Shown piece by piece: positions 55,581 to 64,000 of a stretch of DNA of 64,000 bases. Origin of the DNA: Achromobacter anxifer (GTDB lineage Bacteria > Pseudomonadota > Gammaproteobacteria > Burkholderiales > Burkholderiaceae_B). The translations under genes were made by a program, and so were the position numbers. Every line of letters begins with the position of its first letter. Within the stretch, counting starts at the first letter, position 1. A model generated the notes under the pieces. It saw only the letters and a program-made list of their open reading frames with translations. It was not told the DNA's origin and did no database searches. The stretch lies in assembly GCF_903652925.1 (NCBI RefSeq), contig NZ_CAHLAR010000003.1:372001-436000 (forward strand), given 5' to 3'.

Positions 55581-56297
55581 ATGGCTGAACACCAGATTGC
55601 CGTCGGACCCGTGATCCAGGCGCCGGGCCCGCTGACTGATTCCTCCCCCCGCGACCGCCTCCCGTCCCACGATCTGAGCCGTTACTTCCGCCTGCCGCTG
55701 GCCCAGCTGCCGCAGCGCGAAAAGATGCTCGCCCGCGACTGGAGCACGGTGGACAGCGCCTTCTCGGCCGTCGGCGAGGCCGTGCTCCTCATCAGCCGCA
55801 ATGCCGTGGTGGACAGGATGTCGGCCTTGGCCGCGCGCTATCTGGACGACGGACGCGGCTGGCAGGTGCGCGACGGCAGGCTGCGCCATCCGGACGGCAA
55901 GATACAGGCGCTGTTCGATGCCCATTGTCTGTCCGTCGCGCGCGACGGGCAGGCGCGGTCCCTGGCCGCGGCCGCCGGCTGGGGCGAGCTGTCCTGGGTC
56001 GACATCAGCGCCGCGCCTCGCGCGTTGAGCCTGATCGGCGCGCGCATGCTGCTTGTGTGCATGCGGCGCAAGAGTGCGTTCGCCCAGCCCGACATCGGGA
56101 GGTTGGAAGCCGTGTTCGCCATCACCCATGCGGAAGCCGCGGTCCTGGCGGGACTGGCCATGGGCCATAGCGTCGAGGAAGTCGCCACCCTGCGCCACGC
56201 CTCGGTGCTGACGGTGCGCAAGCAGGTCGCGTCCCTGCTCAGCAAGATGCAGTGCAGCCGCCAGGCCGAGCTGGTCAGGCTGGCCTCGCTGCTATAG
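55581..56297 (+). CDS. LuxR-type helix-turn-helix regulator
   Basis: A 238-residue protein: PAS/sensor-like N-terminal region without clear motif, and a C-terminal HTH about 178-236 (ITHAEAAVLAGLAMGHSVEEVA, VRKQVASLLSKM) of the LuxR type. GGAGACACGAA precedes the ATG at 55581. It precedes the DUF4148 gene by 159 bases, with a palindrome in the gap. Signal unknown. Confidence 0.8.
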   Translation: MAEHQIAVGPVIQAPGPLTDSSPRDRLPSHDLSRYFRLPLAQLPQREKMLARDWSTVDSAFSAVGEAVLLISRNAVVDRMSALAARYLDDGRGWQVRDGRLRHPDGKIQALFDAHCLSVARDGQARSLAAAAGWGELSWVDISAAPRALSLIGARMLLVCMRRKSAFAQPDIGRLEAVFAITHAEAAVLAGLAMGHSVEEVATLRHASVLTVRKQVASLLSKMQCSRQAELVRLASLL

Positions 56298-56308
56298 GCG
56301 CACGCCGC

Positions 56309-56328
56309 CATACCCAATTTTGAGTATG
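56309..56328. promoter_or_regulatory. Putative operator CATACCCAATTTTGAGTATG
   Basis: A 20-bp imperfect palindrome (CATAC-CAA/TTG-GTATG) 129 bases before the DUF4148 gene and directly after the LuxR-type gene; a possible binding site of that regulator. Confidence 0.4.
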
Positions 56329-56456
56329 TGGCACCTGTTTCCCGCGTCCTACGATGGGCGCGTGGCGCAGCTGTCCTTGCCCAAGCTGCATTGCCGCACG
56401 CCCCCAGGGACACCACTATCCGATGCTGCGATCACTCACGTCATCAGGAGCATTTC

Positions 56457-56780
56457 ATGAAAACTGCCCTAATCGTTCGTGCCGCCCTTCCTTTCTGCCT
56501 GGCGGCCTGCGCCCTGCTGTCCGGGCCCGCCGCCGCGCAGACCGCCCCCGCTCCCGCCACCGCGGCGCCGCCGTCCGACGTCCAGCTCACCCGCGATCAG
56601 GTCGAGCGCGACCTGGCTGCCTGGAAGCAGTCCGGCGTGGAAAGAAATTGGGATAGCGACAATACTCCGGACATCAACAGCCCCGAGTACGTCGCCAGCT
56701 ACAAGAAGTACGTGGACACGGTGCGGCCGGCCAACGCGCCGCAGATGCAGCAGCAATCGCAAGGCCAGGGCAAGTGGTAG
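56457..56780 (+). CDS. DUF4148-type small secreted protein
   Basis: A 107-residue protein with a signal peptide (ALPFCLAACALLSGPAAAQ) and the short DUF4148 segment LTRDQVERDLAAWKQSG. AGGAG lies seven bases before the ATG. These small proteins are frequent in Burkholderiales; function unknown. Confidence 0.82.
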   Translation: MKTALIVRAALPFCLAACALLSGPAAAQTAPAPATAAPPSDVQLTRDQVERDLAAWKQSGVERNWDSDNTPDINSPEYVASYKKYVDTVRPANAPQMQQQSQGQGKW

Positions 56781-56786
56781 CGGACG

Positions 56787-57752
56787 CTACCCGGTCCGCG
56801 ACGGCGCGCCGCCGCGCTCGCTGCCCGGCGAGCGGCCATATTGGGCGCGGTACGCCCGGTTGAAGGTCGATACTTCCTCGAAGCCCCAGCTGGCCGCGAT
56901 GTCCGCGATGGACCGGCCCGGCTGGGTTTCGATCGCCTGGCGGCATTGCTCCAGCCGGCATAGGCGCACATGGGCGCTGAAGCTCAGGCCGTGCTCGGCC
57001 AGGATCTTGAACAGGTAGCTGCGCGACATGCCGAGTTCTTCGCTGGCCGAGGCCGGCGTCAGGTCGCGGTCGGCCAGGCGGCGCTGCACCAGCGCCAGGA
57101 TGCGGTCCAGCACTTCGTGGCGCACCCGCTCGGCGCCGTGCGCGCCGGCTTCCGCGCTTTCGAGCTGGGTCCGGGACAGCAGCTCGCTGCAATGCCTGAC
57201 CATCAGCGCCTGCACATGCTGCAGTTCGTTGGCCGGCAATTCGCTGACCAGGCGCATGTAGCTGGCCAGCACCCGCCCCGCGCCCGCAGCGCCGTCCAGC
57301 ACCGGCGTGGCGAGCTTGCCGCGCCGGCCCAGCTGCGGCCGCAGCAGGCCTTCCGGAATCTCTATGCAGAACATGCGGAAATCGGTGCGGAAATCGACTT
57401 CCCAGGGCGAGGCGCAATCCACCACGTAGACGTCGCCGGCGCGCGCGCGCATGGCGCTGCCGCCCTGCGAGATGACGGCCTCGCCCACGCACAGCAGGTT
57501 GGCGAAAAAGGGCGATTGCGTGCGCGCCGCCAGACCCGCGGCGGACAGCCTGACCACATGGGACTGGGCGGTGATGGTGGAGCCGTGCAGGTCCGGCAGC
57601 AGCAGGCCGTCGATCTGGCCACGGAAGCTGCGGGCTGCGTCGCGCTCGGGTTCGAGCGGCACGTAGGCGTCGCAGATCGCGTCGCGCCAGTACGCGAACT
57701 GGTCCTGCGGCGCGATGACATCGGTGGTGTGGTGGTAGGCCTGCGCGCTCAT
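56787..57752 (-). CDS. AraC-family transcriptional regulator (FeaR-like)
   Basis: About 321 residues from the ATG at 57752; a GTG at 57815 would add 21. N-terminal AraC-binding domain (APQDQFAYWRDAICDAYVPLE), C-terminal double HTH about 215-320 (SASEELGMSRSYLFKIL; IADIAASWGFEEVSTFNRAYR). Divergent from the PhyH/ligase operon and its probable activator. Neither start has a strong ribosome site. Confidence 0.87.
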   Translation of the reverse strand: MSAQAYHHTTDVIAPQDQFAYWRDAICDAYVPLEPERDAARSFRGQIDGLLLPDLHGSTITAQSHVVRLSAAGLAARTQSPFFANLLCVGEAVISQGGSAMRARAGDVYVVDCASPWEVDFRTDFRMFCIEIPEGLLRPQLGRRGKLATPVLDGAAGAGRVLASYMRLVSELPANELQHVQALMVRHCSELLSRTQLESAEAGAHGAERVRHEVLDRILALVQRRLADRDLTPASASEELGMSRSYLFKILAEHGLSFSAHVRLCRLEQCRQAIETQPGRSIADIAASWGFEEVSTFNRAYRAQYGRSPGSERGGAPSRTG

Positions 57753-57918
57753 CTTGAGTACCGGATCATGCCGATGGGGGCCGCCATCTTCTAGGGGATG
57801 GACGCTTTGCGCCACTGCCGTGGACGCTACGCGCTGGCAGGGCGAAGACTACCGGCCGATTATACGCACAGACCTATATCGCCGGACCGTGATCCAGGCC
57901 CCCATCAGGAGACAAAAG

Positions 57919-58767
57919 ATGTCCACGCCCGAACCGCTCGACGAGCGGATCGCCGCCTTTGAACGCGACGGCTTCGTCGTGCTGCCCGGGATCATCCCGC
58001 CCGAACAGGTCAGCCAGTTGCAGGAGGCCCTGATCCGCATCGAGGCCGAGCACAACCTGGGCTACGCCAAGACCTCGTTCGAAGGCCACAAGACCGTGCG
58101 CATCAACAACCTGCTGGTCTACGATGCGCGCTTCTGGGACGTGCCGCTGCAGCCCGAGGTGCTGGCCGTGGCCGAGCGCCTGCTGGACCGCGAACTGCTG
58201 CTGTCCTCGCTGTGCTCGCTGACGCTGGCGCCGGGCCAAGGCGCGCAGCCCCTGCACGAAGACACCCAGCAGCTGGCCCTGCCGCGGCCGCGCCCGCCGC
58301 TGGCGATCAACGCCATCTGGGCGCTTAGCGATTTCACGCCCGAGAACGGCGCCACCCACATCGTGCCCGGCAGCCACCGCTACGATTCCTCGCCGCCCTA
58401 CGGCGCGCAGGACATAGAAACCGTGCAGGCCACCATGAAGGCCGGCAGCGTCATGCTGTTCGACAGCGCGCTGTGGCACAAGGGCGGCGCCAACAACAGC
58501 AATGCGCGCCGCTACGCGCTGTCGTGCTACTACTGCGCCGGCTGGATGCGCCAGCAGGAAAACCTGCAGCTCGGCATCCCCGCCGACGTGGCGCGGCGCT
58601 TTCCGCGCCGCCTGCAGGAACTGTGCGGCTACAGCATCTACAAGGGCCAGTACGGGCACATCGACAACGCCGACCCCATCACCCTGCTGGGCGGCGCGGG
58701 CCGGCCCACGGTGTGGCAGGCCAGCGACGCCAAGGCTGCCCGCAAGGCCGCAGAGCCCAAGGCATGA
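57919..58767 (+). CDS. Phytanoyl-CoA dioxygenase (PhyH) family oxygenase
   Basis: A 282-residue Fe(II)/2-oxoglutarate oxygenase. Iron ligands in LHEDTQQ (His-x-Asp) and the distal His in ALWHKGGANNS; the following Arg (NARRYAL) fits the 2-oxoglutarate clamp. AGGAGAC precedes the ATG. It overlaps the ligase gene by four bases. Substrate unknown; it probably hydroxylates a carboxylate or amine imported by the Liv-type system downstream. Confidence 0.87.
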   Translation: MSTPEPLDERIAAFERDGFVVLPGIIPPEQVSQLQEALIRIEAEHNLGYAKTSFEGHKTVRINNLLVYDARFWDVPLQPEVLAVAERLLDRELLLSSLCSLTLAPGQGAQPLHEDTQQLALPRPRPPLAINAIWALSDFTPENGATHIVPGSHRYDSSPPYGAQDIETVQATMKAGSVMLFDSALWHKGGANNSNARRYALSCYYCAGWMRQQENLQLGIPADVARRFPRRLQELCGYSIYKGQYGHIDNADPITLLGGAGRPTVWQASDAKAARKAAEPKA

Positions 58768-60308
58768 ACGCTCCCGCCCTGCCCGCGGTGCCGGATTCGG
58801 TGGTCCATCTGCTGCGCGACGCCGCCCGCGAAACGCCCGACCGGCCCGCGCTGTTCTTTGAAGGCGCGCGCCTGAGCTATGCGCAATACGCCGGCCTGGC
58901 CGGGGCGCTGGCGCGCCGCCTGGGCGAGCGCGTGCGGCCCGGCGACCGCGTCGCGCTGCTGATGCAGAACTCGCTGGACCTGGCCGTCGCCACCTTCGCC
59001 GTGCATGCGCTGCGCGCCCAGGCCGTGCCGCTGAACCCCGGCTACCGCGAGCGCGAACTGGCGTTCATGCTGGAAGACGCCGCGCCTCGCATGCTGCTGC
59101 ACGACGACAGCGTGAAACTGGACCTGCACGCCCTGTGCCCCGGCCTGGATGCCGGCGCCATCTTGCGCACCGGCAACGGCGCGGGCCTGCTGGACATGCT
59201 GCCGCAGGCCTGCGCGCTGCCCGCCGACCTGCCGCGGCACGAAGACCTGGCCACGCTGCAATACACCGGCGGCACCACCGGCCGCCCCAAGGGCGTGAAC
59301 ATCCTGCACCGCCAGATCGCCTACAACATCGCGCAGCGCGAAGCCTGGCTGCCGACGCGGCGCGACGCCGAGGTAGTGCTCTGCGTGATGCCGCTGTTCC
59401 ATGTTTCCGCGGTCTCCATGTCGCTGTACCTGAGCCTGCATGCGCGCGGCGAGCTGGTGGTGATGCGGCGCTTCGACGCCGCCCGCAGCGTCGAGGCCAT
59501 CGCCGCCCATGGCGTGACCCTGCTGCCCGGCGCGCCCGCGATCTTCCACGACCTGCTGCTGAGCCCGGCCTTCCAACCCGAAAAGCTTGGCAGCCTGCGC
59601 GCCTGTTTCTCCGGCGCGGCGCCGCTGCCGCGCGAGACCCTGGCGCGCTTCGAACAGCGCGCCGGCTGCCCCATCCATGAAGGCTATGGCATGAGCGAAG
59701 CCGGCCCCTGCCTGGCCTTCAATCCCATGCACCGTCCGCGCAAGCCCGGCTCGGTGGGCCTGCCGGTGCCGGGCGGCGAGCTGCAGGTGGTGGACCTGGA
59801 CGGCGGCAGCCGCATCATGCCGCCCGGCCAGCCCGGCGAGATCCGCGTGCGCGGACCGCATGTGATGGCCGGCTACCGCCAGCCGGCCGCGGACGCCGCA
59901 CAGGCGCTGCGCGAAGGCTGGTTCTACACCGGCGACGTCGCCGTCTTCGACGATGAGGGCTATCTGCATCTGCGGGGCCGCCGCCACGACTGCATCAACG
60001 TGGGCGGCTTCAAGGTCTATCCGCTGGAAGTGGAACAGGTGCTGTTGGCGCGCCCGGAGGTCGGCGAGGCCGCCGCTTTCGGCGTGGCCGACGAGCGGCT
60101 GGGCCAGGTGGTCCATGCCTGGGTCACGCCCGCGCCCGGCCAGCGCCTGGACCCGGCCGCGCTGCAAGCCCATTGCGCCGCGCACCTGGCCGGCTACAAG
60201 GTGCCGCGCCGCATCGGCGCGGCCGATGCCCTGCCGCGCACCAGCATAGGCAAGCTCGCGCGCGGCGCGCTGCAGCCGGTCGCCGGGTCCGGCCCGATTT
60301 CGCAGTGA
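58764..60308 (+). CDS. Acyl-CoA synthetase (AMP-forming, class I)
   Basis: A 514-residue adenylate-forming ligase. P-loop LQYTGGTTGRPKG (about 168-180), YGMSEAGP, GWFYTGDVAVFD, and the C-terminal PRTSIGKLAR with the catalytic lysine. It would activate a carboxylic acid to its CoA thioester between the two PhyH genes. Substrate not predictable. Confidence 0.9.
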   Translation: MNAPALPAVPDSVVHLLRDAARETPDRPALFFEGARLSYAQYAGLAGALARRLGERVRPGDRVALLMQNSLDLAVATFAVHALRAQAVPLNPGYRERELAFMLEDAAPRMLLHDDSVKLDLHALCPGLDAGAILRTGNGAGLLDMLPQACALPADLPRHEDLATLQYTGGTTGRPKGVNILHRQIAYNIAQREAWLPTRRDAEVVLCVMPLFHVSAVSMSLYLSLHARGELVVMRRFDAARSVEAIAAHGVTLLPGAPAIFHDLLLSPAFQPEKLGSLRACFSGAAPLPRETLARFEQRAGCPIHEGYGMSEAGPCLAFNPMHRPRKPGSVGLPVPGGELQVVDLDGGSRIMPPGQPGEIRVRGPHVMAGYRQPAADAAQALREGWFYTGDVAVFDDEGYLHLRGRRHDCINVGGFKVYPLEVEQVLLARPEVGEAAAFGVADERLGQVVHAWVTPAPGQRLDPAALQAHCAAHLAGYKVPRRIGAADALPRTSIGKLARGALQPVAGSGPISQ

Positions 60309-60343
60309 CATTCCGCAGTGACATTCAATACAAGGGGAGGAAC

Positions 60344-61273
60344 ATGAAGCAACTCGATCTGCAGGCGCTGCAACACCAGCTCGCCGAAGAGGGATACGCC
60401 GTCATCGAAAATGTGCTGGACGCCAGGCAGCTGGAGCAGGCGCGCGAACGCGTGGCCGCGCTGATGGCCGCCGAACGCGCCGATCCGTTCCCGCTGGACG
60501 ACGAACGGCACGAGGACGACGAGGACATCCTGGCCTACTATAAGCGCCACTACACGGTCAGCGACCTGGAGGCCCGGCGCATGGTGGCGCGCGTGCACCA
60601 GTACCGCCGCGACAACGAGAACACGCGCTGGCCAGTGCCCATCAACAAAGTGTCGAAGAACTTCCTGCACTTGCCCACCCTGTTCGACGACGACAAGTCG
60701 CAACGCGTCTGGAACCTGCTGAACAAGGCGCCGGAAATGATCCCGCTGATCGAACATCCGGTGGTGCTGCCCATGGTGCGCAGCGTGATGGGCCAGGACT
60801 GCAACCTGCACGACTTCCAGGCCACCAGCATCGGCCCGGGCACGGGCGGCGGCGCCTGGCACGTGGACGCGCCGCTGGGCCAGATCGCCGAGCCGCTGCC
60901 AGAATTCCCGCTGACGCTACAGAACGTCTGGATGCTGGACGACTTCACCGCCGACAACGGTGCCACCCGCGTCATGCCGCGCAGCCACAAGCTGCGCAAG
61001 TCGCCGCCCTGGGGCAGCGGCCCGCTGGACGGCGAGGTCACGCTGACCGCGCCCGCCGGCTCCGTGGCGATCTGGCTGTCCAACACCTGGCACCGCTCCG
61101 GCCCGAACCACACCGAGCGCGAGCGCCGCGCCATCCTCTGCAACTACAACGTGTCCTGGCTGCGCGGCTTCGCCGACTTCACCAGCACGCTGGCCGAGGG
61201 CGTCGCGGCCGGGCTGTCCAACGACGCGCGTTACCTGCTGGGCTACGGCGCGCGCGCGCCGTTGACGCGCTGA
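60344..61273 (+). CDS. Phytanoyl-CoA dioxygenase (PhyH) family oxygenase
   Basis: A 309-residue Fe(II)/2-oxoglutarate oxygenase with AWHVDAPLGQ (His-x-Asp), distal His in NTWHRSGPNH and Arg in ERRAIL. GGGGAGGA before the ATG is a strong ribosome site. It is only distantly similar to the first PhyH protein of the operon, so the two likely act at different steps. Confidence 0.88.
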   Translation: MKQLDLQALQHQLAEEGYAVIENVLDARQLEQARERVAALMAAERADPFPLDDERHEDDEDILAYYKRHYTVSDLEARRMVARVHQYRRDNENTRWPVPINKVSKNFLHLPTLFDDDKSQRVWNLLNKAPEMIPLIEHPVVLPMVRSVMGQDCNLHDFQATSIGPGTGGGAWHVDAPLGQIAEPLPEFPLTLQNVWMLDDFTADNGATRVMPRSHKLRKSPPWGSGPLDGEVTLTAPAGSVAIWLSNTWHRSGPNHTERERRAILCNYNVSWLRGFADFTSTLAEGVAAGLSNDARYLLGYGARAPLTR

Positions 61274-61275
61274 CC

Positions 61276-62505
61276 ATGGCCGCCGCAACCCTGCCCCAGG
61301 CGCCCGAAGCCGCGGCCCCGCCCATCCACGGTCACTGCGATCCCGCGTTCGAGCCGGTGCGCGACGCCTTCGCGCGCAACTTCGCGGAGGGCGGCGAACT
61401 GGGCGCATCCGTCGCCATCGAGGTCGACGGCCGGCCGGTGGTCGACCTGTGGGCTGGCTGGGCCGACGCAGACCGCAGCCAGCCCTGGCAGCGCGACACG
61501 GTCTGTATCGTGTTCTCCAACACCAAGCCGGCCACGGCGCTGTGCGCCCATATGCTGGCCGAAGCGGGCGAGCTGGACCTGGACGCGCCGGTCGCGCGCT
61601 ACTGGCCCGAATACGCCGCGGCCGGCAAGGGCGGCACCACGCCGCGCATGCTGCTCAACCACAGCGCGGGCCTGCCCGCGCTGCGCGAGCCGCTGCCGCA
61701 GGACGCCGCCTTCGACTGGGAAGGCATGACCGGCCGGCTGGCCGCCGCCGCGCCCTTCTGGACGCCGGGCGAGCGCGTGGCCTATCACGGCCTGACCTAC
61801 GGCTGGCTGGTGGGCGAGCTGGTGCGCAGGCTGGGCGGCTGCATGCCCGGCGAGTTCTTCCGCCGTCATATCGCCGAGCCGCTGGCGCTCGATTTCTGGA
61901 TCGGCCTGCCCGCCAGCGAAGAAGGGCGCGTCGCGCCCATCGTGCCGCCGCCGGCGCCGCAGGCGCCATTCAGCCCCTTCGAGCTGTCATTGAAGGACGA
62001 GCCCGCCAGCCCGACGGCGCTGTACGCCAAGAACACCGGCGGCTGGCGGCCTTCCGGCTTCAACAGCCGCGCCGGCCACGCGGCCGGGCTGTGCGCGGCC
62101 GGCGGCATCGGCAACGCGCGCAGCCTGGCGCGGCTGTACGGAACCTTGGCGCTGGGCGGCGCGCGCGACGGCGTGCGCCTGCTGCATGAAGACACCCTGG
62201 CCGCGGCCACGGCCCTGTCCGCGCACACGGACGACGACGCCTGCCTGCGCGTGCCTTCGCGCTACGCCAGCGGCTTCATGCGCCAGATGGACAACCGTGC
62301 GCGCGGCCTGGACAGCGCCTGCTTCGGCGACGAGGCCTTTGGCCATACCGGCGCCGGCGGCTCGCTGGCCTACGCCTGGCCGCAACGCCGGCTTTCCTTT
62401 GCCTACACCATGAACCGCATGGGCCGCACGGTGCTGCTGGACGACCGCGCGCACCGGCTGGTGCGCGCCGCCCATGCCGCGCTGGACGCGCCGCCGCCGT
62501 GCTGA
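61276..62505 (+). CDS. Serine hydrolase of the beta-lactamase/EstB family
   Basis: A 409-residue protein with the SxxK motif SNTKPATA (about 81-88), a Tyr in AYHGLTYGWL as second motif and HTGAGGS late in the chain replacing KTG. No signal peptide. Such proteins are cytosolic esterases or amidases rather than antibiotic lactamases. It starts two bases after the PhyH gene and may open an ester, lactone or amide of the pathway. Confidence 0.87.
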   Translation: MAAATLPQAPEAAAPPIHGHCDPAFEPVRDAFARNFAEGGELGASVAIEVDGRPVVDLWAGWADADRSQPWQRDTVCIVFSNTKPATALCAHMLAEAGELDLDAPVARYWPEYAAAGKGGTTPRMLLNHSAGLPALREPLPQDAAFDWEGMTGRLAAAAPFWTPGERVAYHGLTYGWLVGELVRRLGGCMPGEFFRRHIAEPLALDFWIGLPASEEGRVAPIVPPPAPQAPFSPFELSLKDEPASPTALYAKNTGGWRPSGFNSRAGHAAGLCAAGGIGNARSLARLYGTLALGGARDGVRLLHEDTLAAATALSAHTDDDACLRVPSRYASGFMRQMDNRARGLDSACFGDEAFGHTGAGGSLAYAWPQRRLSFAYTMNRMGRTVLLDDRAHRLVRAAHAALDAPPPC

Positions 62506-62554
62506 CGGCGGCGCACGCACGCACAAACCACAAAAACACTGGAGACAAAACCTC

Positions 62555-63814
62555 ATGAGCACTCGCATCCCCCATCGCCCCGCCGCGCTGCGGCGCCTGT
62601 TCGCCGCCGCCGGCGCCGCCCTGCTGGTCCAGGGCGCCGCCCTGGCCGCCGAGCCCGTCAAGATCGGCTACCTGATTCCGCTGTCCGGCAGCGCCACCGC
62701 CTCCATCGGCAAGGACATGTCGCGCGCGACCCACCTTGCCGTCAAGCACATCAACGACGCCGGCGGCATCAAGGCGCTGGGCGGCGCGCAGCTGGAACTG
62801 GTCGAGGTCGACACGCGCGGCGACGCCAAGGTCGCCATGACCGAGGTCGAACGCCTGATCACCCGCGAGAAGACCCCGGTGCTGCTGGGCGCCTTCCAGA
62901 GCGGTGTCACCTTCCCTGCCACCGCCGTCGCGGAGAAGAACCGCGTGCCATGGGTGGTCGACCTGGCCGCCAAGGCCGACATCACCGAGCGCGGCTTCAA
63001 GTACGTGTTCCGTCCCACGCAGATTCCGGCCTCGGGCAATGCCGAGAGCATGGCCGACTTCATCCAATACGCGGGCAAGACCACCGGCAAGCCCGCCAAG
63101 ACCGTGGCCATGGTCTACGAGAACACCGACTGGGGCCAGGACATGGCCAACACCCTGCGCGCCAAGTTCAAGGCCGCCGGCATCGACCTGGTGCTGGATG
63201 AAGGCTATCCGCCCAACTCGCCCGACCTGCGTCCGCTGGTGCTGAAGATCAAGGGCAAGAAGCCCGACGTCGTCACCGTGACCTCCTACGGCGCCGACGC
63301 GGTGCAGCTGCACAAGCTGCTGGCGCAGATGCGCGTGGGTTCGACCTACGTCGGCAGCGCGGCAGGCCAGATCGACAGCACCTTCATTCCGCTGGTCAGC
63401 AAGGACATCGCCAGCCACGTCTACACCACCAACGGCTGGGCCGGCTACGAGTCGTCGATCACCACGCCGTTCGCCAAGAAGTTCTGGGACGATTTCGTCG
63501 CCGCCTACAAGGTCGATCCCAACGAGCTGTCGGTCAGCGCCTATGCCGCGGTCTGGGTCATCAAGGATGCGCTGGAGCGCGCCGGCCGCGCCGATCCCGA
63601 AGCCATCCGCGACGCCCTGGCCCAGACCAAGCTGCAAGGCACCGACCTGAACAAGCTGGTGGGCTATGACATCGTGATCGACGCCAAGGGCCAGAACCCG
63701 CAGAAGCGCTACGTCATGCAGCAGATCACGCCTGACGGCCAGTACCGCACCGTGTGGCCGGAAAACCTGGCCTCCAAGTCCTACAAGATGGTCTGGCCCG
63801 CTACCCAGCCCTGA
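62555..63814 (+). CDS. Branched-chain amino acid/amide-type ABC substrate-binding protein (LivK-like)
   Basis: A 419-residue periplasmic binding protein with signal peptide (LRRLFAAAGAALLVQGAALA) and the Peripla_BP_6 start VKIGYLIPLSGSATASIGKD, then HINDAGGIKALGG. Relatives bind amino acids, amides or aromatic acids. It is followed by the LivH-type permease gene. Confidence 0.92.
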   Translation: MSTRIPHRPAALRRLFAAAGAALLVQGAALAAEPVKIGYLIPLSGSATASIGKDMSRATHLAVKHINDAGGIKALGGAQLELVEVDTRGDAKVAMTEVERLITREKTPVLLGAFQSGVTFPATAVAEKNRVPWVVDLAAKADITERGFKYVFRPTQIPASGNAESMADFIQYAGKTTGKPAKTVAMVYENTDWGQDMANTLRAKFKAAGIDLVLDEGYPPNSPDLRPLVLKIKGKKPDVVTVTSYGADAVQLHKLLAQMRVGSTYVGSAAGQIDSTFIPLVSKDIASHVYTTNGWAGYESSITTPFAKKFWDDFVAAYKVDPNELSVSAYAAVWVIKDALERAGRADPEAIRDALAQTKLQGTDLNKLVGYDIVIDAKGQNPQKRYVMQQITPDGQYRTVWPENLASKSYKMVWPATQP

Positions 63815-63880
63815 CCGACCCGGCGCCGCCGCCACGCCCTTCGCGTGGCCGCGGCGCCCCGTTACCGCTAGGAGCTTTCC

Positions 63881-64000
63881 TTGACCACTACCCTACTCCA
63901 GGCGTTGCTGGGCGGCATCGCCAGCGGCGCCGTCTACGGCCTGATCGCGCTCGGCCTGAGCCTGCAGTTCGGCGTCATGAAGATCATCAACTTCGCGCAC
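63881..64000 (+). CDS. livH: Branched-chain amino acid ABC permease, LivH type (3' truncated by window end)
   Basis: The first 40 codons from TTG 63881, with AGGAG six bases upstream. GGIASGAVYGLIALGLSLQF followed by KIINFAH is the hallmark LivH start. The rest lies beyond the window. Confidence 0.88.
   Translation, partial: MTTTLLQALLGGIASGAVYGLIALGLSLQFGVMKIINFAH

Noticed and set aside
61276-62505. Class C beta-lactamase (antibiotic resistance)
   Set aside because: It has SxxK but lacks a signal peptide and the KTG motif, and lies in a catabolic operon; an EstB-like esterase or amidase fits better.

Overview
This 64 kb window is high-GC chromosomal DNA from a betaproteobacterium, most likely Alcaligenaceae of the Achromobacter/Bordetella type. 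That placement is inferred from Bug/TctC-type orphan periplasmic receptors (3855-4850, 48414-49379), a DUF4148 secreted protein, the density of ABC transporters with FCD-GntR, LysR, LacI and AraC regulators, and a REP-like GC-rich palindrome. I see no rRNA, tRNA, CRISPR array, phage or insertion sequence. Almost the whole window is accessory catabolism: local regulator plus transporter plus a few enzymes.

Layout. 1-983: 3' part of a family-5 peptide/opine-type binding protein. 984-1722: a gene-free stretch full of repeats. 1723-4850: an allantoin/ureidoglycolate operon (GntR, AllA, PuuE-like allantoinase, Bug receptor). 4998-11805 (minus): a hydrolase, DppBC permeases, a fused DppDF ATPase, a GntR regulator and a second family-5 binding protein; the hydrolase and binding-protein promoters share the palindrome TTGGCGCCAA. 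11996-12913: DUF808 membrane protein. 12975-15336: a nitric-oxide module, ytfE/ric divergent from norR, with a sigma-54 promoter and three NorR sites readable between them. 15341-19727: amidohydrolase, GAF protein and MFS transporter, divergent from a LysR gene across a roughly 160 bp palindrome.

19741-35653 is the most interesting part. Eleven minus-strand genes in a row (taurine/sulfonate-type binding protein, HisD/HpsN-like dehydrogenase, SDR, zinc alcohol dehydrogenase, two permeases, second binding protein, ATPase, fused E1 alpha-beta, VOC protein, lipoyl-hydrolase E2) face a LacI regulator, a beta-hydroxyacid dehydrogenase carrying the sulfolactaldehyde-reductase residues, and two more permeases. 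Two LacI-type operators lie between the divergent arms. I infer a C3-organosulfonate (DHPS/sulfolactaldehyde-like) uptake and oxidation system coupled to an acetoin-dehydrogenase-like TPP complex. That combination is not one I know as described.

35677-46056: a GntR regulator and an eight-gene operon with a hydroxylysine-kinase-like kinase, a phospho-lyase-type class III aminotransferase, a complete Dpp-type transporter, an acetylpolyamine-amidohydrolase-like enzyme and an SDR; two identical ATGATGCATCAT palindromes bracket the regulatory region. 46053-49379: LysR, sulfatase and Bug receptor. 49502-51958: small XRE protein, PhaB-like reductase and CitMHS citrate transporter. 52148-55458: TctDE-like two-component system with an orphan binding protein. 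55581-57752: LuxR-type regulator, DUF4148 protein and AraC regulator. 57919-64000: two PhyH dioxygenases around an acyl-CoA ligase, a serine hydrolase and the start of a Liv-type ABC transporter that runs off the window.
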